A DNA stretch of 64,000 nucleotides from Pseudomonas fluorescens. Its GTDB lineage: Bacteria > Pseudomonadota > Gammaproteobacteria > Pseudomonadales > Pseudomonadaceae. This document shows, in pieces, positions 8,472 through 16,601 of the stretch. Every line of letters starts with the position of its first letter. The stretch's first letter is position 1. The stretch covers positions 1-64,000 of the forward strand of contig NZ_JSAK01000029.1 of NCBI RefSeq assembly GCF_000802965.1. Direction: 5' to 3'. The notes under the pieces were generated by a model. The model saw nothing but the letters and a program-made list of their open reading frames with translations, did not search any database and was not told the DNA's origin. The translations under genes were made by a program, and so were the position numbers.

Positions 8472-9936
8472 TCAGCTATACATCAATGGCGAGTGGGTCA
8501 GCCCGGACCTGGGCGGCTATCTGGACGTCATCGACCCGGCCACCGAGCAAGTTTTTCAGCGCGTCGCCGCTGGCACTGAAGAAGACGTCGACCATGCGGT
8601 GCGCGCCGCACGACGAGCATTCGACAACGGCTGGAGCAGCACCAGCGGCGCCGAGCGCGCGCACTGGCTGGAAGCGCTGGCCGATGAACTGGAAAGTGGC
8701 CAGCAGGCATTGGCGGAACTGGAAGTGCGCGACAACGGCAAACCCTTGCCCGAAGCGCAGTGGGACATTGGCGATGCGATTGGCTGCTTTCGCTACTACG
8801 CAGGTTTGGCCCGTGAGCTGGATCAGCAACAGGACCAGGCATTGGCGTTGCCGGACGAGCGTTTTCGTTGCCGCATCCGCCACGAACCGATTGGCGTGGC
8901 CGGACAAATCATCCCGTGGAATTACCCGCTGCTGATGGCCGCGTGGAAAGTCGCGCCGGCACTGGCGGCCGGGGCCACGGTGGTGTTGAAGCCGTCCGAG
9001 CTGACGCCGTTGACGGCCTTGGAACTGGCCGCTGCGGCTGACCGCATCGGCCTGCCCGCCGGGGTCTTGAACGTGATCACCGGTCTGGGTGCCGACGCCG
9101 GCAGCCCGCTGACCGAGCACCCCGGCGTGGACAAACTGGCCTTCACCGGCAGCGTGCCCACCGGGGCGAAAATCATGTCGGCGGCGGCCCGCGACATCAA
9201 GAACATCAGCCTCGAACTGGGCGGAAAATCCGCGTTCATTGTGTTCGACGATGCCGATGTCGAAGCTGCCGTGGAATGGATTCTGTTCGGGATTTTCTGG
9301 AACCAGGGCCAGGTGTGCAGCGCCACCTCGCGTCTGCTGGTGCAGGAAAGCATCGCCCCGCGCTTGATCGAAAGACTGGTGGAAGAAACCCGCAAGATCA
9401 GCATTGGTCCAGGCATGGAGACCGGTGTTCTGCTGGGGCCTTTGGTCAGCCAAGGCCAGTACGACAAGGTGCTCGGTTTCATCGATCAGGGCCTTGCCAG
9501 CGGCGCGCGCCTGCTCACCGGAGGGCGGCGACCGGCGCACTTGCCACAGGGATACTTCGTCGAACCGGCGATCTTCGACGAACCCGGCCACAGCAGCATC
9601 CTCTGGCGCGAAGAAGTGTTCGGCCCGGTGTTGTGCATCAAGCGTTTCAAGACCGAAGAACAAGCCGTGCAAATGGCCAACGCCAGCCGCTTCGGGCTCG
9701 CCGCCGCGGTGATGAGCGCCGACTTGCAACGCACCGCACGCGTCGCCAACCAGTTGCGCGCCGGGATTGTCTGGGTCAACTGCTCACAACCGACCTTCGT
9801 CGAAGCCCCGTGGGGCGGCATGAAACACAGCGGGATCGGCCGTGAGCTGGGCCAATGGGGGTTGCATAACTACCTGGAGGTCAAGCAGGTCACCGAGTAC
9901 GTCAGTGATCAGCCGTGGGGCTGGTACCTGAAGTAG
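8464..9936 (+). CDS. Aldehyde dehydrogenase, aminoaldehyde/betaine-aldehyde type
   Basis: 490 residues, standard length. NAD(P)-binding and catalytic features are intact: NYP loop Asn in IIPWNYPLL, general base Glu in LELGGKSAF, nucleophile Cys in NQGQVCSATSR. Closest by eye to betaine-aldehyde and aminobutyraldehyde dehydrogenases. As last gene of the PotABCD-like operon it probably oxidises an aminoaldehyde made from the imported amine. A REP arm begins inside its stop region. Confidence 0.88.
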   Translation: MRDQLYINGEWVSPDLGGYLDVIDPATEQVFQRVAAGTEEDVDHAVRAARRAFDNGWSSTSGAERAHWLEALADELESGQQALAELEVRDNGKPLPEAQWDIGDAIGCFRYYAGLARELDQQQDQALALPDERFRCRIRHEPIGVAGQIIPWNYPLLMAAWKVAPALAAGATVVLKPSELTPLTALELAAAADRIGLPAGVLNVITGLGADAGSPLTEHPGVDKLAFTGSVPTGAKIMSAAARDIKNISLELGGKSAFIVFDDADVEAAVEWILFGIFWNQGQVCSATSRLLVQESIAPRLIERLVEETRKISIGPGMETGVLLGPLVSQGQYDKVLGFIDQGLASGARLLTGGRRPAHLPQGYFVEPAIFDEPGHSSILWREEVFGPVLCIKRFKTEEQAVQMANASRFGLAAAVMSADLQRTARVANQLRAGIVWVNCSQPTFVEAPWGGMKHSGIGRELGQWGLHNYLEVKQVTEYVSDQPWGWYLK

Positions 9937-10021
9937 GAATCGGCTTGCTGGCGATGGCGGCGTATCAATCGACATTGCTGTCATCAGACAAACCGCTATC
10001 GCCAGCAAGCCGGCTCCTACA
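9934..10021. repeat. REPIN, GCTTGCTGGCGATGG type, overlapping a stop codon
   Basis: TAGGAATCGGCTTGCTGGCGATGG is mirrored by CCGCTATCGCCAGCAAGCCGG with a spacer between. The first bases of the element are the TAG stop of the aldehyde dehydrogenase, so the hairpin sits immediately at the operon end. Confidence 0.85.
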
Positions 10022-10375
10022 GGTCTTCGCCGCCAGTCCAATCAGCAACCGGCGGCGGTGGTGATCGCATGTTGTTCTGCGCGGGCGTTCTGCTCTTCGA
10101 TGCTATCCAACCCGTAAAAAAGCAACGTCTTACAGGACAACAGGAATTGTCCGTAGTCGATAGCATTGCTGTGTTTATGGCTCGCCCTCTATAGTCCGAT
10201 TCACGCATACATGGCTCGAGTTTTGACCTCCCATTGGGCCGCTCTTGGGGCCATATTGCGATGAAACCTCAATGGGGCAGCCGCGCAAGCCCCTGTTCAC
10301 GGCGGCCGCCGTTTGCCCGTCTTCGATTAATCACATAAGCTGGTCAGCATGAACACACATCCCTCGGAGGCTCCG
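10022..10375. other. Intergenic region upstream of the YafO-type locus
   Basis: About 350 bases without a convincing gene. A TTGCTG-like hexamer and a GCCCTCTATAGTC stretch near 10160-10200 could be promoter parts, but I cannot support a specific call. Composition turns more AT-rich toward the small gene that follows. Confidence 0.4.
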
Positions 10376-10522
10376 ATGGCCACCACAAAAAAAACCGACA
10401 AACCCAACAAAAAGGTTGTTGAGCACGAGCTGACATTCCTTGATGTCAGGCAAGCCGCGCGTGATGGGCAGAAAGTGTTCGATACCTTTGTGATCACTGG
10501 CAAGCTGCCTGTTACAAAGTAG
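10376..10522 (+). CDS. Unannotated 48-residue basic protein, candidate antitoxin partner of the YafO-type toxin
   Basis: ATG at 10376 with CGGAGG about five bases upstream, open for 48 codons. An in-frame ATG at 10349 would add nine residues. The N-terminus is Lys/Thr-rich (MATTKKTDKPNKKVVEHE), the rest is compact and could fold (LTFLDVRQAARDGQKVFDTF, ending GKLPVTK). It ends six bases before the YafO-type gene, which is the spacing expected of an antitoxin-toxin operon. No Phd/YefM antitoxin similarity is visible, and E. coli YafN is about twice as long, so the antitoxin role is inferred from position only. Confidence 0.65.
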   Translation: MATTKKTDKPNKKVVEHELTFLDVRQAARDGQKVFDTFVITGKLPVTK

Positions 10523-10528
10523 GCCTGG

Positions 10529-10948
10529 ATGCCGGCAGTTAAAATCTCTGCGCTTTTTCAGAAAATAAAAAATTGGCGAAACTTTGCAGCACACTTTTAT
10601 AACTACAAAGTGTGCGGTGAATTGCCTACAATTTTCGGCCGGGACGAAAAGCTCGATTTATGCGACATATTTCATGTCCACCTCGCAAGCTCGCAAGAGA
10701 CCCAAATCCGTTGGTCCAGGATCAGCCAGCAGTATTACCGCACCGCAAAAATGAACGACCCGGAGAGTGACTTCTGGCTGATTTACGCCTATGACTATTT
10801 TAGAGATGAATATCTACTGCTTACGGTCATCGGACCGGATGCGCATAATCGAAGCGAATGGTCATCGTTTTTACGCACAATGCACAGCGACATTGTCAGC
10901 CTCTGGATAGTGGGCAAACTGAGTTATCCCGATCTAGACGACTTTTAG
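10529..10948 (+). CDS. YafO-family mRNA interferase-like toxin
   Basis: 139 residues. Residues 19-50 match the YafO pattern well: a Phe-Ala start, a YKVCGELPTIFGRD segment (E. coli YafO has YKRDGVLPDIFGRD) and then an FHVHLASS strand equivalent to AHIHLAN. The C-terminal half keeps an aromatic strand (LIYAYDYFRDEYLLLTVIGP) and a PDAHNR turn. YafO is a ribosome-dependent RNase; the same is inferred here. Low GC and AAA/TTT-rich codons contrast with neighbours and suggest transfer. The ribosome site is weak, consistent with coupling to the 48-residue gene just upstream. Confidence 0.75.
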   Translation: MPAVKISALFQKIKNWRNFAAHFYNYKVCGELPTIFGRDEKLDLCDIFHVHLASSQETQIRWSRISQQYYRTAKMNDPESDFWLIYAYDYFRDEYLLLTVIGPDAHNRSEWSSFLRTMHSDIVSLWIVGKLSYPDLDDF

Positions 10949-10976
10949 TTGAGATGTAACTCACAGGATTTATCCA

Positions 10977-11738
10977 ATGCGCATCGCCTTGCTCTCAGAC
11001 ATCCACTTGTCCGTCAACGCGATACCCTTTCCCGATGTTGACGCCGATGTTGTCGTGCTCGCGGGGGACATTTCCCGGCCGGCCAGGGCCATTGAGTGGG
11101 CCAGGTCATGCCCTGCTCCGATTGTGTACGTGGCGGGCAATCATGAGTTTTATGGCAGTGACTTGATCTCGACTTACGATGAGTTGAACAGGTTGTCGCA
11201 AGGCACGCAGATCCACGTGCTGGAGCGGTCGGAGTATGTGTACAACGGCGTGCGGTTTTTGGGTTGCACCCTGTGGTCTGACTATCGTCTTTTCGAGGCG
11301 CAGGAGGATCGAGCACAGGGAATTGATCTGGCGACGCAGCTCATTCGCGACTTTACCCACATAAAAATCTCGCCGGATTTTCCAGACCTGTTCACTCCGG
11401 CCGTTTCCCAACTGATTTTTCTACAGACAGTCGCCTGGCTGGAAGACTGCTGCACCCGTGACAGCCACACGCCCACGGTGGTGGTGTCGCATTTCGCACC
11501 GACGCGCTCGAGCATCAGCCCAATGTTCGAACGCTCACCGATCAACTCGAGTTTTGTTTCCGACCTCGAAGAACGAATCAGACACTGGCAGCCGGCACTT
11601 TGGCTACATGGTCATACCCACGGCAGCTTCGACTATCGCGTGGGCGATACCCGGGTCATTTGTAATGCCCGGGGCTATGCGAAAAATGGCGTGAATGAAA
11701 ATCCCCGGTTTGACGGCGCCTTGGTGATTGATTTGTAA
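10977..11738 (+). CDS. Calcineurin-like metallophosphoesterase
   Basis: 253 residues with the full metallophosphoesterase motif series: SDIHLS, a GDIS step, GNHEFYG, an isolated VSHFAPT His and a final GHTHGSFD. Two metal ions and hydrolysis of a phosphoester are expected. The substrate is not predictable. It starts 28 bases after the YafO-type toxin with AGGA eight bases before its ATG, so it may be cotranscribed; a functional link to the toxin is not shown. Confidence 0.9.
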   Translation: MRIALLSDIHLSVNAIPFPDVDADVVVLAGDISRPARAIEWARSCPAPIVYVAGNHEFYGSDLISTYDELNRLSQGTQIHVLERSEYVYNGVRFLGCTLWSDYRLFEAQEDRAQGIDLATQLIRDFTHIKISPDFPDLFTPAVSQLIFLQTVAWLEDCCTRDSHTPTVVVSHFAPTRSSISPMFERSPINSSFVSDLEERIRHWQPALWLHGHTHGSFDYRVGDTRVICNARGYAKNGVNENPRFDGALVIDL

Positions 11739-11786
11739 GGTCACGGCTCCAACGCCCCGGACGAAGCGACGCAGATCGGCTAACGA

Positions 11787-11802
11787 ATTTCGTATACCCT
11801 AT
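11787..11802. promoter_or_regulatory. Degenerate copy of the TCGTATACGA operator before the GntR gene
   Basis: ATTTCGTATACCCTAT matches the reverse complement of the perfect site ATATCGTATACGAAAT at 14 of 16 positions. It lies 28 bases before the GntR start, suggesting weak autoregulation. Confidence 0.6.
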
Positions 11803-11830
11803 CGCCATCTCACTCGAAACGACCGCCGCC

Positions 11831-12502
11831 GTGAACCTACCCAAATTCAACGCTCCCGACCTTGGCAACACGCCTTCGACTTCGGAAATCATTACTCGTC
11901 ATCTGCGGGACGCGATCGTCGCCGGGCATTTTGCCGAGGATGAGCCGATCCGTCAGGACGATATTGCCCGCCAGTTCAACGTCAGCAAGATTCCGGTGCG
12001 CGAAGCCCTCAAGCGGCTCGAGGCCGAAGGGCTGGTGATGTTTCAGCGCAATCGTGGGGCAATGGTCACGCGGATTTCCGATGCAGAATTGGCGCAGATG
12101 TTTGAAGTGCGCATGTTGCTGGAAGACAAGGTGTTGCGCCTGGCGATTCCCAACATGACCGAAGAAACCTTCGCCCGCGCCGAGCGGATCTGCCAGGAAT
12201 TCATCGGCGAGGACGATGTGGGTCGCTGGGCCGAGCTCAACTGGGAACTGCATTCCTGCCTCTACGAACCGGCGCAACGGCCGTTTCTGGTGAGCCTGAT
12301 TCGTTCGGTCAACGACAAGCTGGAGCGCTATTTGCGCATGCAGATGAGCCTGTCGGCCGGCAAGGAACGCGCCGATCATGAGCACCGCGAAATCCTCGCG
12401 GCCTGTCGTGCCGGCGACGTGGACCTGGCGGTGAAGCTGTTGGACGAGCACATTGCCGGGGTTTGCGAAACCCTGTTCAAACACCTGCCCCACGCCCACT
12501 GA
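11831..12502 (+). CDS. GntR-family regulator, FCD (FadR-like) subgroup
   Basis: 223 residues from a GTG start. N-terminal winged helix with the GntR pattern (IRQDDIARQFNVSKIPVREA then LKRLEAEGLV), C-terminal all-helical FCD ligand domain (residues 80-210) holding the Asp/His metal-site pattern (EDDVGRWAELNWELHS, then DHEHREI). It heads the hydroxyproline island, and its likely operator TCGTATACGA lies before the transporter operon and the deaminase. I infer repression relieved by a pathway intermediate. No clear Shine-Dalgarno precedes the GTG. Confidence 0.88.
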   Translation: MNLPKFNAPDLGNTPSTSEIITRHLRDAIVAGHFAEDEPIRQDDIARQFNVSKIPVREALKRLEAEGLVMFQRNRGAMVTRISDAELAQMFEVRMLLEDKVLRLAIPNMTEETFARAERICQEFIGEDDVGRWAELNWELHSCLYEPAQRPFLVSLIRSVNDKLERYLRMQMSLSAGKERADHEHREILAACRAGDVDLAVKLLDEHIAGVCETLFKHLPHAH

Positions 12503-12510
12503 CCGCTTCC

Positions 12511-12597
12511 TGTAGGAGCTGTCGAGTGCAACGAGGCTGCGATCTTTTGATCTTGTTTTTTGAAATCAAAAGATCGCAGCCTGCGGCAGCTCCTACA
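12511..12597. repeat. REPIN, TGTAGGAGCTG type
   Basis: Mirrored arms TGTAGGAGCTG...GCGATCTTTTGATC around a T-rich centre. The left arm has the GTCGAGTGCAACGAGG variant, the same variant seen in the right arm of the element at 4111. Lies directly after the GntR gene. Confidence 0.9.
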
Positions 12598-12598
12598 G

Positions 12599-12910
12599 GT
12601 TTCAAGCAATACTCAAATATTGCGGTCAGCACAAATCCCTGTGGGAGCTGGCTCGCCAGCGATGGCGGTGTGTCAGGCGATATTGAAGGTGGTTGTACCG
12701 GCCTCATCGCTGGCCAGCCAGCTCCCACAGGTTTCAAGCAATACTCAAATATTGCGGCCAGCACAAATCCCTGTGGGAGCTGGCTCGCCAGCGATCGCGG
12801 TGTGTCAGGCGATATTGAAGATGGCTGTACCGGCCTCATCGCTGGCAAGCCAGCTCCTACAGGTTTTGTGGGGTACCCAAGTATTGCGGCCACTTCAAAC
12901 CCCTGTGCTG
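12599..12910 (+). repeat. Tandem array, 132-base period, each full unit holding one REPIN
   Basis: Units begin with GTTTCAAGCAATACTCAAAT at 12599 and 12731 and in decayed form at 12863, a constant 132-base step. Units 1 and 2 each contain a complete TGTGGGAGCTGGCTCGCC pair (12640-12729 and 12772-12861) and differ at only a few positions; unit 3 is a partial, diverged copy without the palindrome. This is a direct duplication of a REPIN plus its flank. No gene lies in 12503-13003. Confidence 0.88.
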
Positions 12911-12959
12911 ATTTCGTCATCGGCACCGGTTAAATCCATCAAGCCGCCACCCGTCTGAC

Positions 12960-12999
12960 GGGCCACTCTTTCATTCACTCAACCGAATGGACGTGGCCC
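12960..12999. promoter_or_regulatory. Inverted repeat just before the hydroxyproline epimerase start
   Basis: GGGCCAC (12960-12966) and GTGGCCC (12993-12999) are perfect inverse complements 26 bases apart, ending four bases before the ATG. In mRNA this could cover the start region, which has no strong Shine-Dalgarno; on DNA it could be an operator half-site pair. Confidence 0.4.
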
Positions 13000-13003
13000 T
13001 CCC

Positions 13004-13936
13004 ATGAAACGCATCTCCGTGATCGACTCGCATACCGGCGGCGAACCGACCCGTCTGGTGACCGCCGGCTTTCCTGATCTGGGCAACGGCAGCATGGCCG
13101 AACGGCGCAAAATCCTGGCCGAGCAACATGACCAATGGCGCGCCGCCTGTGTGCTCGAACCACGGGGCAGCGACGTGCTGGTGGGCGCCCTGCTCTGCGA
13201 ACCGGTTGACCCGAGCGCCTGCGCCGGGGTGATTTTCTTCAACAACAGCGGTTACCTGGGCATGTGTGGCCACGGCACTATCGGCCTGGTGGCCTCGCTA
13301 GCCCATTTGGGCAAAATCGGGCCCGGCGTGCACAGCATCGAGACGCCGGTTGGCACGGTACAAGCCACCCTGCACGACGATCATTCGGTGAGCGTGCGCA
13401 ACGTGCCGGCCTACCGTTATCGCAAGGCGCTGCAATTGCAGGTGCCCGGCATCGGTCAGGTGACAGGCGATGTCGCCTGGGGCGGGAACTGGTTTTTCCT
13501 GATCGCCGATCATGGCCTGCGAGTGGCCGGCGACAACCTTGACGCGCTGACCGCTTACACCTACGCCGTGCAGCAAGCGCTGGAAACCCAGGGGATTCGT
13601 GGCGAAGACGGCGGACTGATCGACCACGTCGAGCTGTTCGCCGATGACGTTCAGGCTGACAGCCGCAACTTCGTCCTGTGCCCCGGCAAAGCCTACGACC
13701 GTTCACCTTGTGGCACCGGCACCAGCGCCAAACTGGCCTGCCTGGCGGCCGACGACAAGTTGCAGCCCGGGCAGATCTGGCGTCAGGCGAGTGTCATCGG
13801 CAGCGAGTTCGAAGGCTCCTTCGAATGGCAAGGCGAGCGCATCGTACCGACCATTCGTGGCCGTGCGTTCATCAGTGCCGAAGCGAGTCTGATCATCGAA
13901 CAGGACGACCCGTTCGCCTGGGGAATCCGCCCATGA
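13004..13936 (+). CDS. lhpA: 4-hydroxyproline 2-epimerase (proline racemase family)
   Basis: 310 residues. Both acid/base cysteines of the racemase/epimerase class are present: MCGHGTIG and DRSPCGTGTSAK. These plus the FNNSGYLGMCGHG context and the neighbours identify a trans-4-hydroxy-L-proline to cis-4-hydroxy-D-proline epimerase, the first step of bacterial hydroxyproline breakdown. Its TGA overlaps the ATG of the dehydrogenase subunit that follows. Cytosolic; no cofactor expected. Confidence 0.93.
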   Translation: MKRISVIDSHTGGEPTRLVTAGFPDLGNGSMAERRKILAEQHDQWRAACVLEPRGSDVLVGALLCEPVDPSACAGVIFFNNSGYLGMCGHGTIGLVASLAHLGKIGPGVHSIETPVGTVQATLHDDHSVSVRNVPAYRYRKALQLQVPGIGQVTGDVAWGGNWFFLIADHGLRVAGDNLDALTAYTYAVQQALETQGIRGEDGGLIDHVELFADDVQADSRNFVLCPGKAYDRSPCGTGTSAKLACLAADDKLQPGQIWRQASVIGSEFEGSFEWQGERIVPTIRGRAFISAEASLIIEQDDPFAWGIRP

Positions 13937-15048
13937 ATCAGGGCCTGGCCGCCGATGTCATCGTGATCGGTGCCGGTATCATCGGCGCGGCGTGCGCCCA
14001 GGCGCTGGCGCGTCGCGGCTTGCAAGTGCTGGTGCTCGACGCCGGCCTGCACGGCGCCACGGCGGCAGGCATGGGGCACCTGCTGGTGCTCGACGACAAC
14101 CCGGCGGAGCTGGCCCTGAGTCAGTATTCCCTGCAACGTTGGCGCGAGCTTGGGCCGGACTTGCCCGACGGCTGCGCCTATCGCAACAACGGCACGCTGT
14201 GGCTGGCGGCTAACGCCGAGGAAATGGCGGTCGCCCACAGCAAATACCTCAACCTGAAAGCCCAGGGCGAGGTGTGTGAACTGGTCAGTGCCAGTGCCTT
14301 GCGCCAGCGTGAACCGGAGCTGCGTGAAGGCCTTGAAGGCGGTCTGCTGATCAATGGCGACGGCATTCTGTATGCGCCCGCAACGGCCAACTGGATGCTC
14401 GACACACCGAACATCCGACAGCGCCGGGCGCGGGTCAGCGAGGTCGATGGCAACCGCGTGCGACTCGATGATGGCCAATGGTTGAGCGCCGAAGCCGTGG
14501 TGCTGGCCAACGGTATTCAGGCGACTGAACTGTGCCCGGAGCTGCCCATCGAGCCGAAAAAAGGTCACTTGCTGATCACCGATCGCTACCCCGCCACCGT
14601 CACTCATACCCTGGTGGAACTGGGTTACGTCACCAGTGCCCACAACGCCAAAGGCCCTTCGACGGCTTGCAATATTCAGCCGCGTCCGACCGGGCAATTG
14701 TTCATTGGCGCCTCGCGGCAATTCGGCACCACCGACCCGCAGGTCGAAGGCTGGATGCTGGCGAAAATGCTCAAGCGCGCCGCCGAATACATGCCGGGGC
14801 TGGCCCGGCTCAATGGCATCCGCGCCTGGACCGGGTTTCGCGCCGCCAGCCCCGATGGCTTGCCGCTGGTGGGTCAGCACCCGCAACGCCAAGGCTTGTG
14901 GCTGGCGGTCGGTCACGAAGGACTGGGCGTAACCACCGCCCCTGGCACCGCCGACCTGCTGGTGGCGCAACTGTTCAACGAAACCCCGCCACTGGCCGCG
15001 CAACCCTATCTGCCCCAACGTTTTCTCGGAGAACCCGCCTATGCCTGA
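13933..15048 (+). CDS. lhpB: D-hydroxyproline dehydrogenase, FAD subunit of DAO type (beta)
   Basis: 371 residues from the ATG at 13933, overlapping the epimerase stop by four bases. N-terminal Rossmann motif VIVIGAGIIGAACAQALA binds FAD, and the DAO-type C-terminus ends with a GLGVTTAPGTADLL loop. In pseudomonads D-hydroxyproline dehydrogenase is a hetero-oligomer of this protein with a small [2Fe-2S] subunit and a second flavoprotein, exactly the two genes that follow. It oxidises cis-4-hydroxy-D-proline to delta-1-pyrroline-4-hydroxy-2-carboxylate. Confidence 0.9.
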   Translation: MNQGLAADVIVIGAGIIGAACAQALARRGLQVLVLDAGLHGATAAGMGHLLVLDDNPAELALSQYSLQRWRELGPDLPDGCAYRNNGTLWLAANAEEMAVAHSKYLNLKAQGEVCELVSASALRQREPELREGLEGGLLINGDGILYAPATANWMLDTPNIRQRRARVSEVDGNRVRLDDGQWLSAEAVVLANGIQATELCPELPIEPKKGHLLITDRYPATVTHTLVELGYVTSAHNAKGPSTACNIQPRPTGQLFIGASRQFGTTDPQVEGWMLAKMLKRAAEYMPGLARLNGIRAWTGFRAASPDGLPLVGQHPQRQGLWLAVGHEGLGVTTAPGTADLLVAQLFNETPPLAAQPYLPQRFLGEPAYA

Positions 15049-15277
15049 CTTGATGCTGGACGGCCGTGCCTTGCGAGTCGCCGAAGGCACCAGCGTCGCC
15101 GCTGCCCTGGCCTTGGGCAGTGACGGTTGCGCGCGCACGTCGGTCAGTGGTCAACGCCGCGCACCGCTGTGCGGTATGGGCATTTGCCAGGAATGCCGGG
15201 TGACCATCGACGGTCGACGTCGGCTGGCCTGCCAAACCCTCTGCCGAGACGGCATGCAGGTGGAGACACGCCCATGA
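15041..15277 (+). CDS. lhpE: D-hydroxyproline dehydrogenase small [2Fe-2S] subunit (gamma)
   Basis: 78 residues with a ferredoxin-like cysteine set CGMGICQEC and a later LACQTL, as in HcnA/OoxA-type electron-transfer subunits. Overlaps the preceding gene by eight bases and the next by four, so the three subunits are coupled. GGAG lies eight bases before its ATG. It should pass electrons between the two flavoproteins. The letter assignment of the symbol is from memory of the P. aeruginosa/putida naming. Confidence 0.85.
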   Translation: MPDLMLDGRALRVAEGTSVAAALALGSDGCARTSVSGQRRAPLCGMGICQECRVTIDGRRRLACQTLCRDGMQVETRP

Positions 15278-16527
15278 ACGAATACGCCGATCTGTTGATC
15301 ATCGGTGCCGGCCCCGCAGGCATGGCCGCCGCACTGGCCGCCGCGCCGAGCGGTGCACGTATTGTCATGCTAGACGACAACCCACTGGCGGGCGGACAAA
15401 TCTGGCGCGACGGTCCGCAGGCCAGCGTGCCGACTCAGGCCCTTCAGATGCGCGAGCGTGTGCAGTCACACAACAACATCCGCCACCACACCGGCACCCG
15501 GGTGATCGCCAATCCAGGCCCGAAACAGCTGCTGGTCGAAGATGAGGATCGAGGCTGGCTGATCAGCTACGACAAATTGATCCTGTGCACCGGTGCCCGC
15601 GAGTTGCTGCTGCCCTTCCCCGGCTGGACGCTGCCGGGTGTCACCGGGGCCGGCGGCTTGCAGGCGCTGATCAAGGCCGGACTACCGGTGCAGGATGAAC
15701 GCGTGGTGATCGCCGGCAGCGGGCCGCTGCTATTGGCCAGCGCCGCCACTGCAAAAAAGCACGGCGCAAAAATACAACGCATCGCCGAGCAAGCCTCGCT
15801 CACCGCTATTGTCGGTTTCGCCGCGCAACTGCCGCGCTGGCCTGGTAAATGGCTGCAATCGTTCAGTCTGTTCGATCGCAATTACCGCGCCGCCACTCAC
15901 GTGCTGGCTGCCCTCGGCACGGATCGGCTTGAAGGCGTACGCCTGCAACAGCAGGGCAAAATCGTTGAACTGGAATGTGATCGACTGGCCTGCGGTTTCA
16001 GCCTGATTCCGAACATTCAATTGGGCCAGGCATTGGGTTACGCCGTTGAAGGACAAGCGCTGGCGGTGGATGCCTGGCAGGCCAGTCGCGTCGATCATTA
16101 CGCAGCGGGTGAATGCACCGGTTTCGGCGGCAGTGAACTGGCCTTGGTAGAAGGCGCGATTGCCGGCCACGCCGCCGTTGGCGATGTCGAATCAGCCCGC
16201 CAATTGTGGCCGCGCCGGGCACGCTGGCAGGGTTTTTCCAGGGCACTGAATAAAGCCTTCGCCCTCGACTCGCGACTCAAAACCCTGGCCCGTCATGACA
16301 CTCTGGTTTGTCGCTGCGAAGACGTACCCTACTCGGCGCTCGCCGGGCACTCGGACTGGCGCGCAGCCAAACTGTCCAGCCGCTGTGGCATGGGCGCCTG
16401 TCAGGGCCGTGTCTGTGGCGGTGCGGTGGAGCATCTGTTTGGCTGGCAACCCTCGGCGCCGCGTCCGCCCTTCAGCCCGGCGCGCATCGAAACCTTGATG
16501 TGCCTGGACGACACCCCGCCCGTGTGA
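15274..16527 (+). CDS. lhpF: D-hydroxyproline dehydrogenase, NAD(P)/FAD-type flavoprotein subunit (alpha)
   Basis: 417 residues from the ATG at 15274. Starts with LLIIGAGPAGMAAALAAA (FAD fold), has a second dinucleotide fold near VVIAGSGPLLLAS, and ends with a BFD-like cysteine cluster CRCED ... CGMGACQGRVC that can hold an extra Fe-S centre. This is the HcnB/OoxA-like large subunit of the three-part dehydrogenase. The symbol follows published lhp naming and is less certain than the function. Confidence 0.88.
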   Translation: MNEYADLLIIGAGPAGMAAALAAAPSGARIVMLDDNPLAGGQIWRDGPQASVPTQALQMRERVQSHNNIRHHTGTRVIANPGPKQLLVEDEDRGWLISYDKLILCTGARELLLPFPGWTLPGVTGAGGLQALIKAGLPVQDERVVIAGSGPLLLASAATAKKHGAKIQRIAEQASLTAIVGFAAQLPRWPGKWLQSFSLFDRNYRAATHVLAALGTDRLEGVRLQQQGKIVELECDRLACGFSLIPNIQLGQALGYAVEGQALAVDAWQASRVDHYAAGECTGFGGSELALVEGAIAGHAAVGDVESARQLWPRRARWQGFSRALNKAFALDSRLKTLARHDTLVCRCEDVPYSALAGHSDWRAAKLSSRCGMGACQGRVCGGAVEHLFGWQPSAPRPPFSPARIETLMCLDDTPPV

Positions 16528-16601
16528 TGATTGCGTCAGGGGTTTCGGCCACGCTGCCGAGCCACTATGATCCCGGGGGTCGCCATCAGGCCCCCAACGC
16601 C

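Noticed and set aside
8476..9729. 417-codon open frame antisense to the aldehyde dehydrogenase
   Set aside because: It lies fully opposite a gene with intact catalytic motifs; the protein is low-complexity in Arg/Gln/His and has no domain. GC-rich genes create such shadow frames. The same applies to the long antisense frames at 330-1415, 13783-15138, 33899-35395 and 36255-37634.
10017..10208. 63-codon minus-strand frame upstream of the YafO locus
   Set aside because: Its 3' end runs into the REP element, no ribosome site is seen, and the composition is not protein-like.
12599..12910. CRISPR-like periodic repeat
   Set aside because: The period is 132 bases with whole units repeated and only two full copies; there are no short identical repeats with unique spacers and no cas genes. 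It is a tandem REPIN duplication.
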